A DNA stretch of 64,000 nucleotides from Aestuariibius violaceus (GCF_040779325.2 NZ_JBFONT020000001.1:806001-870000), one strand, 5' to 3'. Shown: positions 35,341-44,977, counted from the stretch's first letter. A program made the numbers and translations. Notes: generated from the letters alone by a model not told the origin.

Positions 35341-36198
35341 TCAGGTCTCCTCCCCAGTTGGTCCGCGCCGCTGTTCTAGCCACGCGGCGGCATCGTTCTC
35401 TCCCAACCGCCAAGCCTGATGCAGTTTGGCGGGCTCCGTGAAGTCAATCTTGTGATCCACGACCGGTTCCGACGGCTCTACGAAATCACGGGCTTCGGCA
35501 ATGGGCAGATCGTCGTAGGTTCGGGTGAGCAGGACTAGGGTTGGCCCCTCATCCGGTTCGGGCATCGGGCTTTGGTCGACCATGCCACCGTCGATCGCCG
35601 GGGCGCCGTCCCAATCCTGGATACGAAAGACCGGCGGGATCGTTGCGGCGATCGTCACCAGTTCGGCCAACCGGCCGTCGCGCGCGGCAGCGCGGGCGTC
35701 GACGTGTTCTCCTTTGAGGCCGAATCTCGGCGACCACTGCGACTGGCTGCGCGACGCGAATGACTTCTCAAGCTCGTAGGCCGATCCGCCGAGCCACGAC
35801 AGCAGGTCGGTCAACAAATTGTCTGGTGGGCGAGCAAGAAAGACCTGAAAGGCCGGACCACCTGAGATCCTCTCTTGCGCCTCAGCATCGATCACGGTCT
35901 CCACAACCTCGCAATAGACGCGCTGATGTGGAGTAAGACCGTCTTCTTTGTTCAAATCGTGCCAGCTGACATTAGCATCTTCATCGGCGAACGCATCGCA
36001 CATCACGTCGAGGAGCCTGCGCTCGGTCCCCGCGATCCAGGCCGCGGCAGACAGGGCACCGCCTGAGACACCGATTATGCGGTCTGGCCTTAGCGGATGG
36101 TGCTCCGTGACGGTCGTGACCCAGCCACCATGCCAGAAGCAGCGGATCCCCCCCCCCGAGAAGACCACCTGATCGTAGGGCAGGGCTGCTTCGCTCAT
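35341..36198 (-). CDS. Patatin-like phospholipase
   Basis: A 285-residue patatin-fold hydrolase. The oxyanion loop SGGGIR is followed by the nucleophile Ser45 in IGVSGGALS and the dyad Asp203 in AIDGGMVDQS. No signal peptide or membrane helix is visible. Patatins are Ser-Asp acyl hydrolases of lipids. It lies 2 bases upstream of phaB and 1 base after the small secreted protein gene, so a role on PHB granule lipids or PHB-related esters is suggested by position only. Confidence 0.88.
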   Translation of the reverse strand: MSEAALPYDQVVFSGGGIRCFWHGGWVTTVTEHHPLRPDRIIGVSGGALSAAAWIAGTERRLLDVMCDAFADEDANVSWHDLNKEDGLTPHQRVYCEVVETVIDAEAQERISGGPAFQVFLARPPDNLLTDLLSWLGGSAYELEKSFASRSQSQWSPRFGLKGEHVDARAAARDGRLAELVTIAATIPPVFRIQDWDGAPAIDGGMVDQSPMPEPDEGPTLVLLTRTYDDLPIAEARDFVEPSEPVVDHKIDFTEPAKLHQAWRLGENDAAAWLEQRRGPTGEET

Positions 36199-36199
36199 C

Positions 36200-36478
36200 T
36201 CACAGGGGGGAGGCGCGCAATGTAAACGTCGCCGGGCGTCCGTCGCGCGCGCAATTCAGCACGATGATCTCGTCCTCACTGATCAGCGCAGCGCTGCGCC
36301 TTCCGCTGTCCTCGATGGCGTCCATAAGGCTGGCGCCGGCCGTCTGGTGGGCGACGATCATCTCGTCGAGCAGTGTGAGGCAGTTATCCCAAGCGATGCC
36401 CTCAACGGTCAGCGGGTCGGTTTCAGCCGCCGCCTGACCGCCAAGAAGGCCCACGAAAAGAGCCCACCGGGCTCGCAT
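36200..36478 (-). CDS. Small secreted protein with two cysteines
   Basis: A 92-residue protein with a Sec signal peptide (RWALFVGLLGGQAAAE, cleavage near Ala18). The mature ~74 residues carry two Cys (33 and 76), possibly a periplasmic disulfide. I do not recognise a family. It lies 3 bases after the phaA stop and 1 base before the patatin gene, within the phaA-phaB operon. Confidence 0.7.
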   Translation of the reverse strand: MRARWALFVGLLGGQAAAETDPLTVEGIAWDNCLTLLDEMIVAHQTAGASLMDAIEDSGRRSAALISEDEIIVLNCARDGRPATFTLRASPL

Positions 36479-36481
36479 GGG

Positions 36482-37657
36482 TCAGTCGCGTTCCACACAC
36501 ATGGCGACGCCCATCCCGCCACCGATGCAGAGAGTCGTTAGGCCCTTTTTGGCGTCACGCCGCTTCATCTCAAAAAGGAGGGTGTTGAGGACCCGGGCGC
36601 CTGAGGCGCCGATCGGGTGGCCGATGGCGATCGCACCGCCATTTACGTTCACCTTGTCAGGATCCCAGCCCATATCCTTGTTCACGGCGCAGGCTTGCGC
36701 TGCAAAGGCCTCGTTCGCTTCGACCAGATCGAGGTCTTCATGGGTCCAGCCCGCTTTTTCGAGCGCCATTCGGCTGGCCGGGATCGGCCCGGTGCCCATA
36801 ATCGAGGGATCAACGCCGGTTGTGGCGAAGCTGACAATTCGCGCGAGCGGTTCGACGCCCCGCTTTTCAGCCTCTTCAGCGCTCATGAGGAGGACTGCCG
36901 CTGCACCGTCGTTGAGGCCAGAGGCATTTGCGGCAGTGACAGTGCCGTCCTTGGTGAAGGCAGGGCGCAGCTTTTGCATGCTCTCGATAGTCGCGCCATG
37001 GCGGATGTATTCGTCATCTTCGACGACTGTCTCGCCCTTGCGGTGGGCGACCGTGACCGGAACGATCTCGTCCTTGAATTTGCCGGCCTTCTGGGCAGCC
37101 TCGGCCTTGTTCTGAGAGGCTAGGGCGAATTCATCCTGCTGTTCCCGGGTTATCTGGTATTTTTCGGCGACATTCTCGGCCGTCTGCCCCATGTGGTAGC
37201 CGTTGAACGCGTCCCAGAGACCATCGCGGATCATCGTGTCGATATACTTCATGTCGCCCATCTTATGACCCGCGCGCAGGTGCGCGGCGTGGGGGGACAA
37301 CGTCATCGATTCCTGACCCCCCGCGATTACGACGTTTGCATCGCCAAGCATGACGTGCTGCGCGCCAAGCGCGACAGCTCTAAGGCCCGAGCCGCAGACC
37401 TGATTGATCCCCCAGGCGGCACTTTCGATCGGCAGCCCCGCATTCACATGTGCTTGTCGTGCCGGGTTTTGGCCCTGCGCCGCCGTCAGAACTTGGCCTA
37501 GGATCGTCTGATCTACTTCGCCCTTGTCGACACCCGCACGAGAGACGACTTCTTCGAGAACAAATTTGCCCAGATCATGGGCGGGTACGGTCGCGAAGGA
37601 TCCGCCGAACGACCCGACAGGGGTGCGGGCGGCTGAGGCGATAACGACTTGCGTCAT
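36482..37657 (-). CDS. phaA: Acetyl-CoA C-acetyltransferase
   Basis: A 391-residue biosynthetic thiolase. Active Cys in INQVCGSGLRAVALG, NEAFAAQ, GHPIGASGARVL and CIGGGMG. It condenses acetyl-CoA to acetoacetyl-CoA. ATG 37657 has AGGAG at 7 bases and starts MTQVVIASAARTPVG, as homologues do. It heads the run phaA - secreted protein - patatin - phaB with gaps of 1-3 bases. The PHB synthase gene is not in the window. Confidence 0.95.
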   Translation of the reverse strand: MTQVVIASAARTPVGSFGGSFATVPAHDLGKFVLEEVVSRAGVDKGEVDQTILGQVLTAAQGQNPARQAHVNAGLPIESAAWGINQVCGSGLRAVALGAQHVMLGDANVVIAGGQESMTLSPHAAHLRAGHKMGDMKYIDTMIRDGLWDAFNGYHMGQTAENVAEKYQITREQQDEFALASQNKAEAAQKAGKFKDEIVPVTVAHRKGETVVEDDEYIRHGATIESMQKLRPAFTKDGTVTAANASGLNDGAAAVLLMSAEEAEKRGVEPLARIVSFATTGVDPSIMGTGPIPASRMALEKAGWTHEDLDLVEANEAFAAQACAVNKDMGWDPDKVNVNGGAIAIGHPIGASGARVLNTLLFEMKRRDAKKGLTTLCIGGGMGVAMCVERD

Positions 37658-37812
37658 GGAAAGGCTCCTTGCTGCAGGCATGGACGGACCGGCGCGGCCC
37701 ACGCCCAAGACTTAGGCCTTGCAGGCATGAGGCGCAACGCGCAAGCCGCTCCACGGTTGTGATCAAATCACTATCCGCCTTGGGAGCCTATTTGGAGTGA
37801 GACTTAAGTTGA

Positions 37813-38646
37813 TCAGGCTAATCTGCTTTTCTGCCGCTGCTCTATCGGGGGCGTCAGGGATGGCGCACCGGTGATGTAGCCCTGAACGCAGTCTAGATCG
37901 ATCTGGGTCAGAAAGTCCGCGTCCAACTCATCCTCCACCCCCTCGGCAATAGTGAACATATCGAAATGCTTGCCGATCATGACGAGAGCTTCGGTTAGTA
38001 CCTGATTGTCCGAATGCCCGGCCAAGCCTTTGATGAACTGGCCGTCGATCTTGAGGATGTCGAAATAGAAGTCCCGAAGATACCGAAAGGCGGTGTAGCC
38101 GGCGCCGAAATCGTCCAGGGCGAAAGCGATACCGAGATCCTGCAACTCTTCCATGAAGGCGATCACAAGTTCCGGCATCAGCATGGCGGAGCTTTCGGTG
38201 ATCTCGAGAATCAGCCGCTCACCGATCCGGGGATGCCGGGTGAGGCCCGCGTCTAGGACGCGACGCCAGCGGGTGAATCCGATTGAGCGGGCAGACATGT
38301 TGACGGACAGGCGCAATTCGGGATCCCGGGAAAGTGCGATGAGTGCAAGGTCGAGAGCCTGGACATCGATCGTTCGCCCGATCTGGGTGGATTCCACGGC
38401 AGGCATGAATTGCTGGGCGGGAATGATCCGGCCGGTTCGGTCAATAATCCTCATCAGCCCTTCATGAAACGCAACCCGACTGTGATCCTTGTTGTAGACG
38501 ATAGGTTGGAAGGCGAGCTTCGTGCGCCCCGTAGCAAGCGCTTCTGACACCATGTCGAGCACGCCGGCGTCGCGAGCGGCAACGGCATAGCTGAGCGGAT
38601 CGGCGTGCGGATCGGTCCCCACGGCTGAGAAATCTGTATGACGCAT
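37813..38646 (-). CDS. Stand-alone EAL-domain phosphodiesterase
   Basis: A 277-residue protein consisting almost wholly of an EAL domain. The signature Glu is Glu62 in AFHEGLMRI (EGL in place of EAL). The rest of the catalytic set is present: SVNMSARS, LEITES, DDFGAGYTAF, LKIDGQFI, AEGVEDE and QGYITG. All metal and c-di-GMP ligands can be seen, so hydrolysis of cyclic-di-GMP is likely. There is no sensory or membrane domain. A divergent tag gene follows 96 bases away. Confidence 0.88.
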   Translation of the reverse strand: MRHTDFSAVGTDPHADPLSYAVAARDAGVLDMVSEALATGRTKLAFQPIVYNKDHSRVAFHEGLMRIIDRTGRIIPAQQFMPAVESTQIGRTIDVQALDLALIALSRDPELRLSVNMSARSIGFTRWRRVLDAGLTRHPRIGERLILEITESSAMLMPELVIAFMEELQDLGIAFALDDFGAGYTAFRYLRDFYFDILKIDGQFIKGLAGHSDNQVLTEALVMIGKHFDMFTIAEGVEDELDADFLTQIDLDCVQGYITGAPSLTPPIEQRQKSRLA

Positions 38647-38742
38647 GGCAAGTCCTTTCTACCGCGGGGCGGCTTGCGTCAGACTATCGTTCCGAAGATC
38701 CTAAGAGGATGTAAAATGCGGTATTTTAAGAAAGGTTTCTAA

Positions 38743-39297
38743 ATGCCCCGCTGTGCCTGGGTCGGAGAGGATCCGCTATACATCGCTTACCATGATGAGG
38801 AGTGGGGCATTCCCGAACGGGATCCGGTCAAACTGTTCGAGTGTTTGTGTCTAGAAGGATTTCAGTCAGGCCTGTCTTGGATAACCATACTGCGAAAGCG
38901 CGAGGGGTTTCGCGATGCGTTCGCAGGCTTTGATCCATCCGTCCTCGCCTCCTGGGGTGAGGCAGAGGTGGCCCGCTTGGTCGAAGACGCGCGGATCGTA
39001 CGTCACCGTGGAAAGATCGAGGCAACGATCGGCAATGCTCGTGCCTATCTGGCGATGGAGGAGCCGTTTGCGGACTTCATCTGGTCTTTCGTTGATAGCA
39101 CGCCCCTGCAGCCCGCCCGGAAAAGCATCACGGACGTCCCAGCCAAGGCTGAAGTCTCGGAAACCCTATCGAAGGCGCTGAAGAAGAAGGGGTTCAAGTT
39201 CTGTGGCCCGACCACCGTCTATGCCTTCATGCAAGCTGTTGGGATGGTGAACGATCATGTCGTTGATTGCCCGCAGCACGACTCTTTGGCGGGCTGA
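38743..39297 (+). CDS. tag: DNA-3-methyladenine glycosylase I
   Basis: A 184-residue enzyme with the Tag opening MPRCAWVGEDPLYIAYHDEE and the block FQSGLSWITILRKREGFR. The zinc ligands appear as Cys4 and His17 at one end and the HVVDCPQHD region at the other. It removes 3-methyladenine from alkylated DNA. It stands alone on the plus strand 76 bases upstream of lysA. Confidence 0.95.
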   Translation: MPRCAWVGEDPLYIAYHDEEWGIPERDPVKLFECLCLEGFQSGLSWITILRKREGFRDAFAGFDPSVLASWGEAEVARLVEDARIVRHRGKIEATIGNARAYLAMEEPFADFIWSFVDSTPLQPARKSITDVPAKAEVSETLSKALKKKGFKFCGPTTVYAFMQAVGMVNDHVVDCPQHDSLAG

Positions 39298-39372
39298 TCC
39301 CCGTGTGATCCTTTCGTAGGGACTCGCTTCCCCAATCGCGCTCGGCTAAGGGCGGCGCGAAGGAGAAGTGGG

Positions 39373-40638
39373 ATGGATCATTTTCTCTACCGTCAAGGGC
39401 GTCTTCACGCCGAGGATGTGGCGATTGCAGAGATCGCCACAACCGTTGGTACGCCATTTTACTGCTACTCGTCGGCGACGCTGCTGCGGCATTTCGGGTT
39501 GTTCGAAGACGCGTTGAACTGGGGACCACATCTCGTCTGCTACGCAGTGAAAGCGGCGTCGAATGTGGCGATCCTGAAGCTGCTCGCGGATCGCGGTGCC
39601 GGGATGGATGTGGTTTCGGGCGGGGAGTATGCGCGAGCAAAGGCGGCTGGCGTTGCTGGAGAAAGAATCGTTTTTTCCGGCGTCGGGAAGACTCGCGAAG
39701 AGATGCGTCAGGCGCTGGAAGGAGGCATCCGGCAGTTCAACGTTGAGAGCGAGCCTGAACTGGTGGCGCTTAGCGAAGTGGCCAGGGCGCTGAACCTTTC
39801 TGCGCCGATCACCCTGCGGGTGAATCCAGACGTAGATGCAATGACGCACGAGAAGATCTCGACCGGACGGAAAGAAGACAAGTTTGGCATTCCGATCGGG
39901 CGGGCGCGGGAGATCTACGTCGAGGCGGCGAGCTTGCCGGGGATAGAGGTCGTCGGGATCGATGTCCATATCGGCTCTCAAGTGACGGATCTTGAGCCAT
40001 ATCGGCAGGCCTATCGCAAAGTCGCAGCACTGACCGAGACGCTGCGGGCCGACGGCCATAGGATTGAACGGCTGGATCTGGGCGGTGGCCTCGGCATTCC
40101 CTATGAGACCTCGAACCAGCAGCCGCCTCTGCCGTCGGACTATGGCGTTTTGGTTCGTGAGGAGCTTGGCCACCTTGGGTGTGAGATTGAGATCGAGCCG
40201 GGGCGGCTTATCGCAGGGAATGCAGGCATCCTCGTCAGTCGGGTGATCTACCTAAAGCATGGCGAAGGGCGGGACTTTCTGATCCTCGACGGTGCAATGA
40301 ACGACCTTACACGTCCTGCCATGTATGGCGCTTGGCACGATATCGTGCCCGTAAATGAGCCGACGCCGGGCGTCGAGCGGCGGCCCTATGACATTGTCGG
40401 CCCAGTCTGCGAAAGCGGGGACACTTTTGCGAAGGCGCGGGAGATGCCACCGGTTGGAACTGGTGACCTTGTCGCAATCCGCTCGGCCGGCGCCTATGGT
40501 GCGGTTATGGCAAGCGAATACAACAGCCGTCCTTTGGTGCCCGAGGTTCTTGTGCAAGGCGATCACTTCGCGGTTATCCGCGCGCGACCGACCCTTGAGG
40601 AAATGATATCGCGCGATACAGTTCCCGAGTGGCTCTAA
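39373..40638 (+). CDS. lysA: Diaminopimelate decarboxylase
   Basis: A 421-residue PLP fold-III decarboxylase that makes L-lysine from meso-diaminopimelate. The PLP lysine is in CYAVKAASNVAILK; the HIGSQVTDL and GGGLGIPYE phosphate-binding loops and VCESGDTFAK, which holds the second-subunit Cys, are present. GAAGGAG precedes ATG 39373. The TIGR02302 gene starts 10 bases after the stop, so the two may be co-transcribed. Confidence 0.96.
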   Translation: MDHFLYRQGRLHAEDVAIAEIATTVGTPFYCYSSATLLRHFGLFEDALNWGPHLVCYAVKAASNVAILKLLADRGAGMDVVSGGEYARAKAAGVAGERIVFSGVGKTREEMRQALEGGIRQFNVESEPELVALSEVARALNLSAPITLRVNPDVDAMTHEKISTGRKEDKFGIPIGRAREIYVEAASLPGIEVVGIDVHIGSQVTDLEPYRQAYRKVAALTETLRADGHRIERLDLGGGLGIPYETSNQQPPLPSDYGVLVREELGHLGCEIEIEPGRLIAGNAGILVSRVIYLKHGEGRDFLILDGAMNDLTRPAMYGAWHDIVPVNEPTPGVERRPYDIVGPVCESGDTFAKAREMPPVGTGDLVAIRSAGAYGAVMASEYNSRPLVPEVLVQGDHFAVIRARPTLEEMISRDTVPEWL

Positions 40639-40648
40639 ATAGCCTATA

Positions 40649-43384
40649 TTGGCCAAACAACGGAGCCCGCGAGGGAGAGAGGCACTGACCTCACCGGCAG
40701 CAACAGACACAAAGACCGACAAGGCCCTGCACTGGCCGATCTTTGCGACCCGGCTGGGATTTGCGGCCGAGCGGATTGTTCGGGCTTTCTGGCCACTTTG
40801 GATCGTGCTTGCCTCTATCCTTGCCGCTTTGCTTTTGGGATGGCAGGACACGCTGCCGGTAGAAGTTGTTTGGGTCGCTGCGGTCCTGTTGGTCCTTGCT
40901 GCGGTTCTTACCGGAATGATCGGTATCCGTCGGTTTGATTGGCCGACACGGGAAGAAGCGATCGAACGGCTAGATGCGACAATGCCTGGGCGTCCGATCG
41001 CTGCTCTGCGGGATAACCAAGCCGTCGGCGCGACCGATCCCGCATCGCGCGCCGTCTGGGATGCGCATCAGCGGCGCATGGCGGAGCGCGCGCGAATGGC
41101 AAAGCCGGCACCTGCGGATTTGCGACTGTCACGACGCGATCCTTATGGATTGCGTTATCTGGCACTCCTGTTTCTGGTGGTGGGCCTTCTTTTCGGGTCT
41201 TTCCTGCGGGTCGGCTCGGTTTCCACACTTGGGGTGCCCGGCGGCGCCGACGCTCTGGCCGAAGGGCCGGTCTGGGAAGGATGGGTCGAACCTCCGGCCT
41301 ATACCGGCAAGCCGACACTCTATCTGGCAGATATCCCGCCCGGGACGCTCGAAGTTCCCGTCAATACGCGGATCACTTTGCGTGTCTACGGCGAGGTCGG
41401 CGCACTGACCGTGACGGAGACTGTCTCGGCGCGGACGGAGGATGTCGGCAGCGTTGCCGACCCGACGCAAAGCTTCGACGTCACTCAGGCGGGGCGGATT
41501 GCGATTGACGGTCCTGGCGGTGCCGCCTGGAATGTCGCGCTAATCGACGACCTGCCGCCAACGGTTGAGGTGGCAGGACCTGTTGAAGCTGATGCCATGG
41601 GCGAGATGAGCCAGCCCTTCGCCGCCTCAGACGACTACGAGGTGGTAGCGGGAACGGCGACGATCGTTCTGAACCTTGATGCGGTGGATCGAAACTATGG
41701 CTTGGCGACCGACCCCGACCCGCGAGAGCCGCTCATCCTCGACTTGCCGATGCCGTTCACGGGAGACCGTGCCGAATTTGAGGAAGCGCTGATCGAGAAC
41801 TTGAGCGAGCATCCGTTCGCAAGATTGCCGGTCACACTGACCCTAGAAGTAGAAGACGCACTGGGACAGATCGGACAATCCGAGTCGGTCGAGATGGTTT
41901 TGCCTGGGCGCGGTTTCTTTCAGCCGGTCGCCAGAGCTGTCGTAGAGCAGCGCCGTGATCTTCTTTGGTCGCGAGACAACGCCACGCGGGTCTTGCAAGT
42001 GTTGAAAGCCGTCTCGAACCGACCGGAGGATCTCTTCCGGTCGGATACGACCTATCTGCGTTTGCGGTTCGTTTTGCGGCGCTTGGAAAACATGGTTCGC
42101 TTTGATCAATTCAATGCCGAAGAACAGCAAGAGATCGCGGATGCACTTTGGGAACTGGCCATTCAGCTTGAAGAGGGCACTCTAGCGGATGCCCGCGAGC
42201 GCCTCCGCCGGGCACAGGAACGCCTGTCCGAGGCGATCCGCAATGGCGCCAGCCAGGAGGAGATTGCGGAGCTGATGCAAGAGCTTCGCGAGGCGACCGA
42301 TGACTACATGCAGATGCTGGCCGATCAAATGGAACCGCAGGATGGTACCGATCAGCCATCGCAGAACGCCGAGAGCTTCCAGTTCACTCAAGATGAGTTG
42401 CAGGCTCTCATGGACCGGATCCAGGAGCTTATGGAAGAAGGCCGGATGGCCGAGGCCCAAGAGCTTTTGGAGCAGTATAACCGGCTAATGGAGAACCTGC
42501 AGATCACGCAGGGGCAACAGGGCTCCGGCGGGCCGCAAACGCCCGGGGAGCAGGCGATCGAGGACCTGGCTGAGACGCTGCGCGATCAGCAGGGTCTTTC
42601 CGATCAGGCGTTCCGCGATCTTCAGGAACAGTTCAACCCTGACGCCAATAGCGGCGAAAGCCAGGAAAATCGCGGTCAGAGCGGCGGTCTGGGTGAAGCG
42701 CCGCAAGGACAAGAGCATCAAGGTGGCTCACCACAGCAAGGCGATGGTAATGCACCACAGCAAGGTGGTGGCCAACAGGGACAGCGGCAAGGCCAGCAAT
42801 CTGGCCAAGGCCAAGGCGGCGCAGACCAGCCAGGTGGTCGGCCCGGCCCGGACGGTCAAGACCGTACCGGGGACGGCGACGGCAGCCTTGCCGACCGTCA
42901 GGACGCTTTGCGCCGTGAACTTGAGCGTCAGCGTGGCAACCTTCCCGGCGCTGGAACGCCCGAAGGGGATGCAGCGCGCGAATCGCTCGGCCGGGCAGGC
43001 CGTGCAATGGATGATGCCGAAGACGCACTGCGGCGCGACGATCTGGCTGAGGCGATCGATCGACAGGCCGAGGCCATGGATGCCCTGCGCGACGGGATCC
43101 GCAGCTTGAACCGGGCACTTGCGGAGAATCAGCAGCAACAAGAAGGCCAAGGTCAGGAACAAGGCTCAGACATGGCCGGTCGTCCAAGCGGTGACCGGCG
43201 CGATCCGCTGGGCCGTGAGGCTGGCAGCAACGGCCAGCTCGGTACGGCAGAAAGCCTGCTGGGCAGCGAAGAGCTTCGCAGACGCGCCGGTGAAATCATG
43301 GACGAGATCCGGCGCCGGTCCTCGGAACAGGAGCGTCCTGAAGAAGAACGGCGATATCTGCGTCGGTTGCTCGAGCGCTTCTAA
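40649..43384 (+). CDS. TIGR02302-type membrane protein with Gln/Gly-rich region
   Basis: A ~911-residue protein of an alphaproteobacterial family with no known function (TIGR02302). Two membrane helices near 50-90 and one near 175-190 (LALLFLVVGLLFGSFLRVG) are followed by a beta-rich periplasmic domain, then a long helical, coiled-coil-like region (about 480-630), then a Gln/Gly-rich low-complexity stretch (about 675-760) and a charged tail. The start is uncertain: TTG 40649 gives the full open frame, but CTG 40685 after GGGAGAGAGG is an alternative. It lies 10 bases downstream of lysA. Confidence 0.8.
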   Translation: MAKQRSPRGREALTSPAATDTKTDKALHWPIFATRLGFAAERIVRAFWPLWIVLASILAALLLGWQDTLPVEVVWVAAVLLVLAAVLTGMIGIRRFDWPTREEAIERLDATMPGRPIAALRDNQAVGATDPASRAVWDAHQRRMAERARMAKPAPADLRLSRRDPYGLRYLALLFLVVGLLFGSFLRVGSVSTLGVPGGADALAEGPVWEGWVEPPAYTGKPTLYLADIPPGTLEVPVNTRITLRVYGEVGALTVTETVSARTEDVGSVADPTQSFDVTQAGRIAIDGPGGAAWNVALIDDLPPTVEVAGPVEADAMGEMSQPFAASDDYEVVAGTATIVLNLDAVDRNYGLATDPDPREPLILDLPMPFTGDRAEFEEALIENLSEHPFARLPVTLTLEVEDALGQIGQSESVEMVLPGRGFFQPVARAVVEQRRDLLWSRDNATRVLQVLKAVSNRPEDLFRSDTTYLRLRFVLRRLENMVRFDQFNAEEQQEIADALWELAIQLEEGTLADARERLRRAQERLSEAIRNGASQEEIAELMQELREATDDYMQMLADQMEPQDGTDQPSQNAESFQFTQDELQALMDRIQELMEEGRMAEAQELLEQYNRLMENLQITQGQQGSGGPQTPGEQAIEDLAETLRDQQGLSDQAFRDLQEQFNPDANSGESQENRGQSGGLGEAPQGQEHQGGSPQQGDGNAPQQGGGQQGQRQGQQSGQGQGGADQPGGRPGPDGQDRTGDGDGSLADRQDALRRELERQRGNLPGAGTPEGDAARESLGRAGRAMDDAEDALRRDDLAEAIDRQAEAMDALRDGIRSLNRALAENQQQQEGQGQEQGSDMAGRPSGDRRDPLGREAGSNGQLGTAESLLGSEELRRRAGEIMDEIRRRSSEQERPEEERRYLRRLLERF

Positions 43385-43406
43385 GGTAGAGGCAGGGCCT
43401 TGCCGG

Positions 43407-44138
43407 TTACTGGTTCGGCTCTGATGGATCAGCCTGGGCGATGAAGTTCTGCATCTGCCCATCGATCCAGAGCAAAGCCGAATCCACAAGCCCGACATAT
43501 ACTGTTACAGCGTTTTCCATGGAGGGCATCGCTGCAAGAACCTCATCGTCGTAGAAGTAAACCGCGGCAAGTAACCCAACAACGATAACGGCGATCCCAA
43601 AGCCAAGCCAAAAGCCGGAACTCTTAGGAAGCTGATCCGGCGGCGGGGGCATAGTGGTGTCGACTTCCTCTCCGGTGTCGAGGGTCGAATTTATCTCTTC
43701 GATATCCGGAAGGGATTTACGACGACTACCTGTCTGGGATGCCGCACCTGCCGAGGCCGCCGCTGCCGCTTCCGCACGCTCCATTGACCGCCGGATGCGA
43801 CTTTTGGCTGGTTGTCCCGACAGATCCATTTCCTGCTGGCTTTCGAGGGCATCGCTATCGCGCGCGCGCTCTTCGAACTCTCGTTCCTCTTTGAGAATAG
43901 CCGCGACAGCTGGATCAAGCGGTGGAGGCGTCAGATCCGGTCCGGTATCTCGGGTACTATCCTGCGCCGCCTCGGGTACATCCGCAACGGCAGCCGCCTG
44001 CGCTTGAGGACCTGCGTCAAGACCCGCCTGAAACCAGGTATCCCCACAATTGGAACACTGCACGTCCCGCCCTGTCGTCGGAATTGCATCTTCCGAGACT
44101 TCATACTCAGCGCCACAATTCGGACAGGTCAGCCTCAT
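43407..44138 (-). CDS. Zinc-ribbon membrane protein (MJ0042-type finger)
   Basis: A 243-residue protein. The N terminus is a zinc ribbon, LTCPNCGAEYEVSED then VQCSNCGDTWFQ, i.e. two CxxC pairs. A variable acidic linker and one membrane helix (GFWLGFGIAVIVVGLLAAVY, about 180-200) follow. ATG 44138 is used since family members begin M(R)LTCPNC; the open frame upstream is antisense-like. It is divergent from ftsE, a conserved arrangement in this order. Function unknown. Confidence 0.85.
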   Translation of the reverse strand: MRLTCPNCGAEYEVSEDAIPTTGRDVQCSNCGDTWFQAGLDAGPQAQAAAVADVPEAAQDSTRDTGPDLTPPPLDPAVAAILKEEREFEERARDSDALESQQEMDLSGQPAKSRIRRSMERAEAAAAASAGAASQTGSRRKSLPDIEEINSTLDTGEEVDTTMPPPPDQLPKSSGFWLGFGIAVIVVGLLAAVYFYDDEVLAAMPSMENAVTVYVGLVDSALLWIDGQMQNFIAQADPSEPNQ

Positions 44139-44257
44139 CTTGCCCCGCTTGCCGTGCCAGAAACGCGCACGGTCTCCTTCCCGTAGGTGTCCTTTGTTAA
44201 CAAGTGGATGAACCAGCGCCAAGCCGCTCTGTTGGTCAGATTGAAACCTCGGATGGC

Positions 44258-44977
44258 ATGAGGCACAACGGCAGCAGTGCAAGAAAGGCTTCTCCTCCTG
44301 TGATCGAACTGGACGATATCGCCTACGCTTACGATGGTCGGGCGTTATTTTCGGGCGTGTCCCTTGCGCTGACGCCGGGGTCCTTTCATTTCCTGACCGG
44401 CCCGTCTGGGTCCGGGAAGACCACGCTGATCCGGTTGTGCTACGGCGCGCTAGCCGCAAACACTGGATCGGTGCGCCTTTTCGGCAAGAATGTTGCCGAG
44501 ATGAACCGAGATCAGGTCGCATTGGCCCGGCGGCGCATCGGCATTGTTCATCAGGATGGGCAGTTTTTGGACCACCTTTCTGTACGGGAGAACGTGGCGC
44601 TTCCGCTTACTGTTTCCAACCGTATGGATGACGAGGCTGCCGCGCAGATAGACGATCTGCTAGCGTGGACGGGCCTTTCGACCTCCGCCGACCGGAGTCC
44701 GCCCGAGCTCTCGGGAGGAGAACGGCAAAGGGCTGCGTTGGCGCGGGCCGTCATCATGTCTCCCGAGGTGGTCCTAGCAGACGAACCAACGGGCAACATC
44801 GATGCAGAAATGTCGGACCGTCTGATTGCGCTGCTGGTAGAACTGAACCGAATGGGACGGGCGGTGCTGATCGCGACCCATGACATGAGTCTGATTAGGC
44901 GAACGAAGGCGCAAGTTGCTGCGCGCGTCGTGCGACTGACCAAAGGCCGTCTGGAAATGGCAGGGGCGGACCTTTGA
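44258..44977 (+). CDS. ftsE: Cell division ABC transporter ATP-binding protein FtsE
   Basis: An ABC ATPase with Walker A GPSGSGKTTLIRL, signature LSGGERQRAALARAV and Walker B VVLADEPTGNID. With FtsX it controls peptidoglycan hydrolase activity at the septum. Family homology begins at the GTG at 44300 (VIELDDIAYAYDG), 225 residues; ATG 44258 would add a 14-residue tail, so the start is undecided. Its stop overlaps the ftsX start. Confidence 0.9.
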   Translation: MRHNGSSARKASPPVIELDDIAYAYDGRALFSGVSLALTPGSFHFLTGPSGSGKTTLIRLCYGALAANTGSVRLFGKNVAEMNRDQVALARRRIGIVHQDGQFLDHLSVRENVALPLTVSNRMDDEAAAQIDDLLAWTGLSTSADRSPPELSGGERQRAALARAVIMSPEVVLADEPTGNIDAEMSDRLIALLVELNRMGRAVLIATHDMSLIRRTKAQVAARVVRLTKGRLEMAGADL

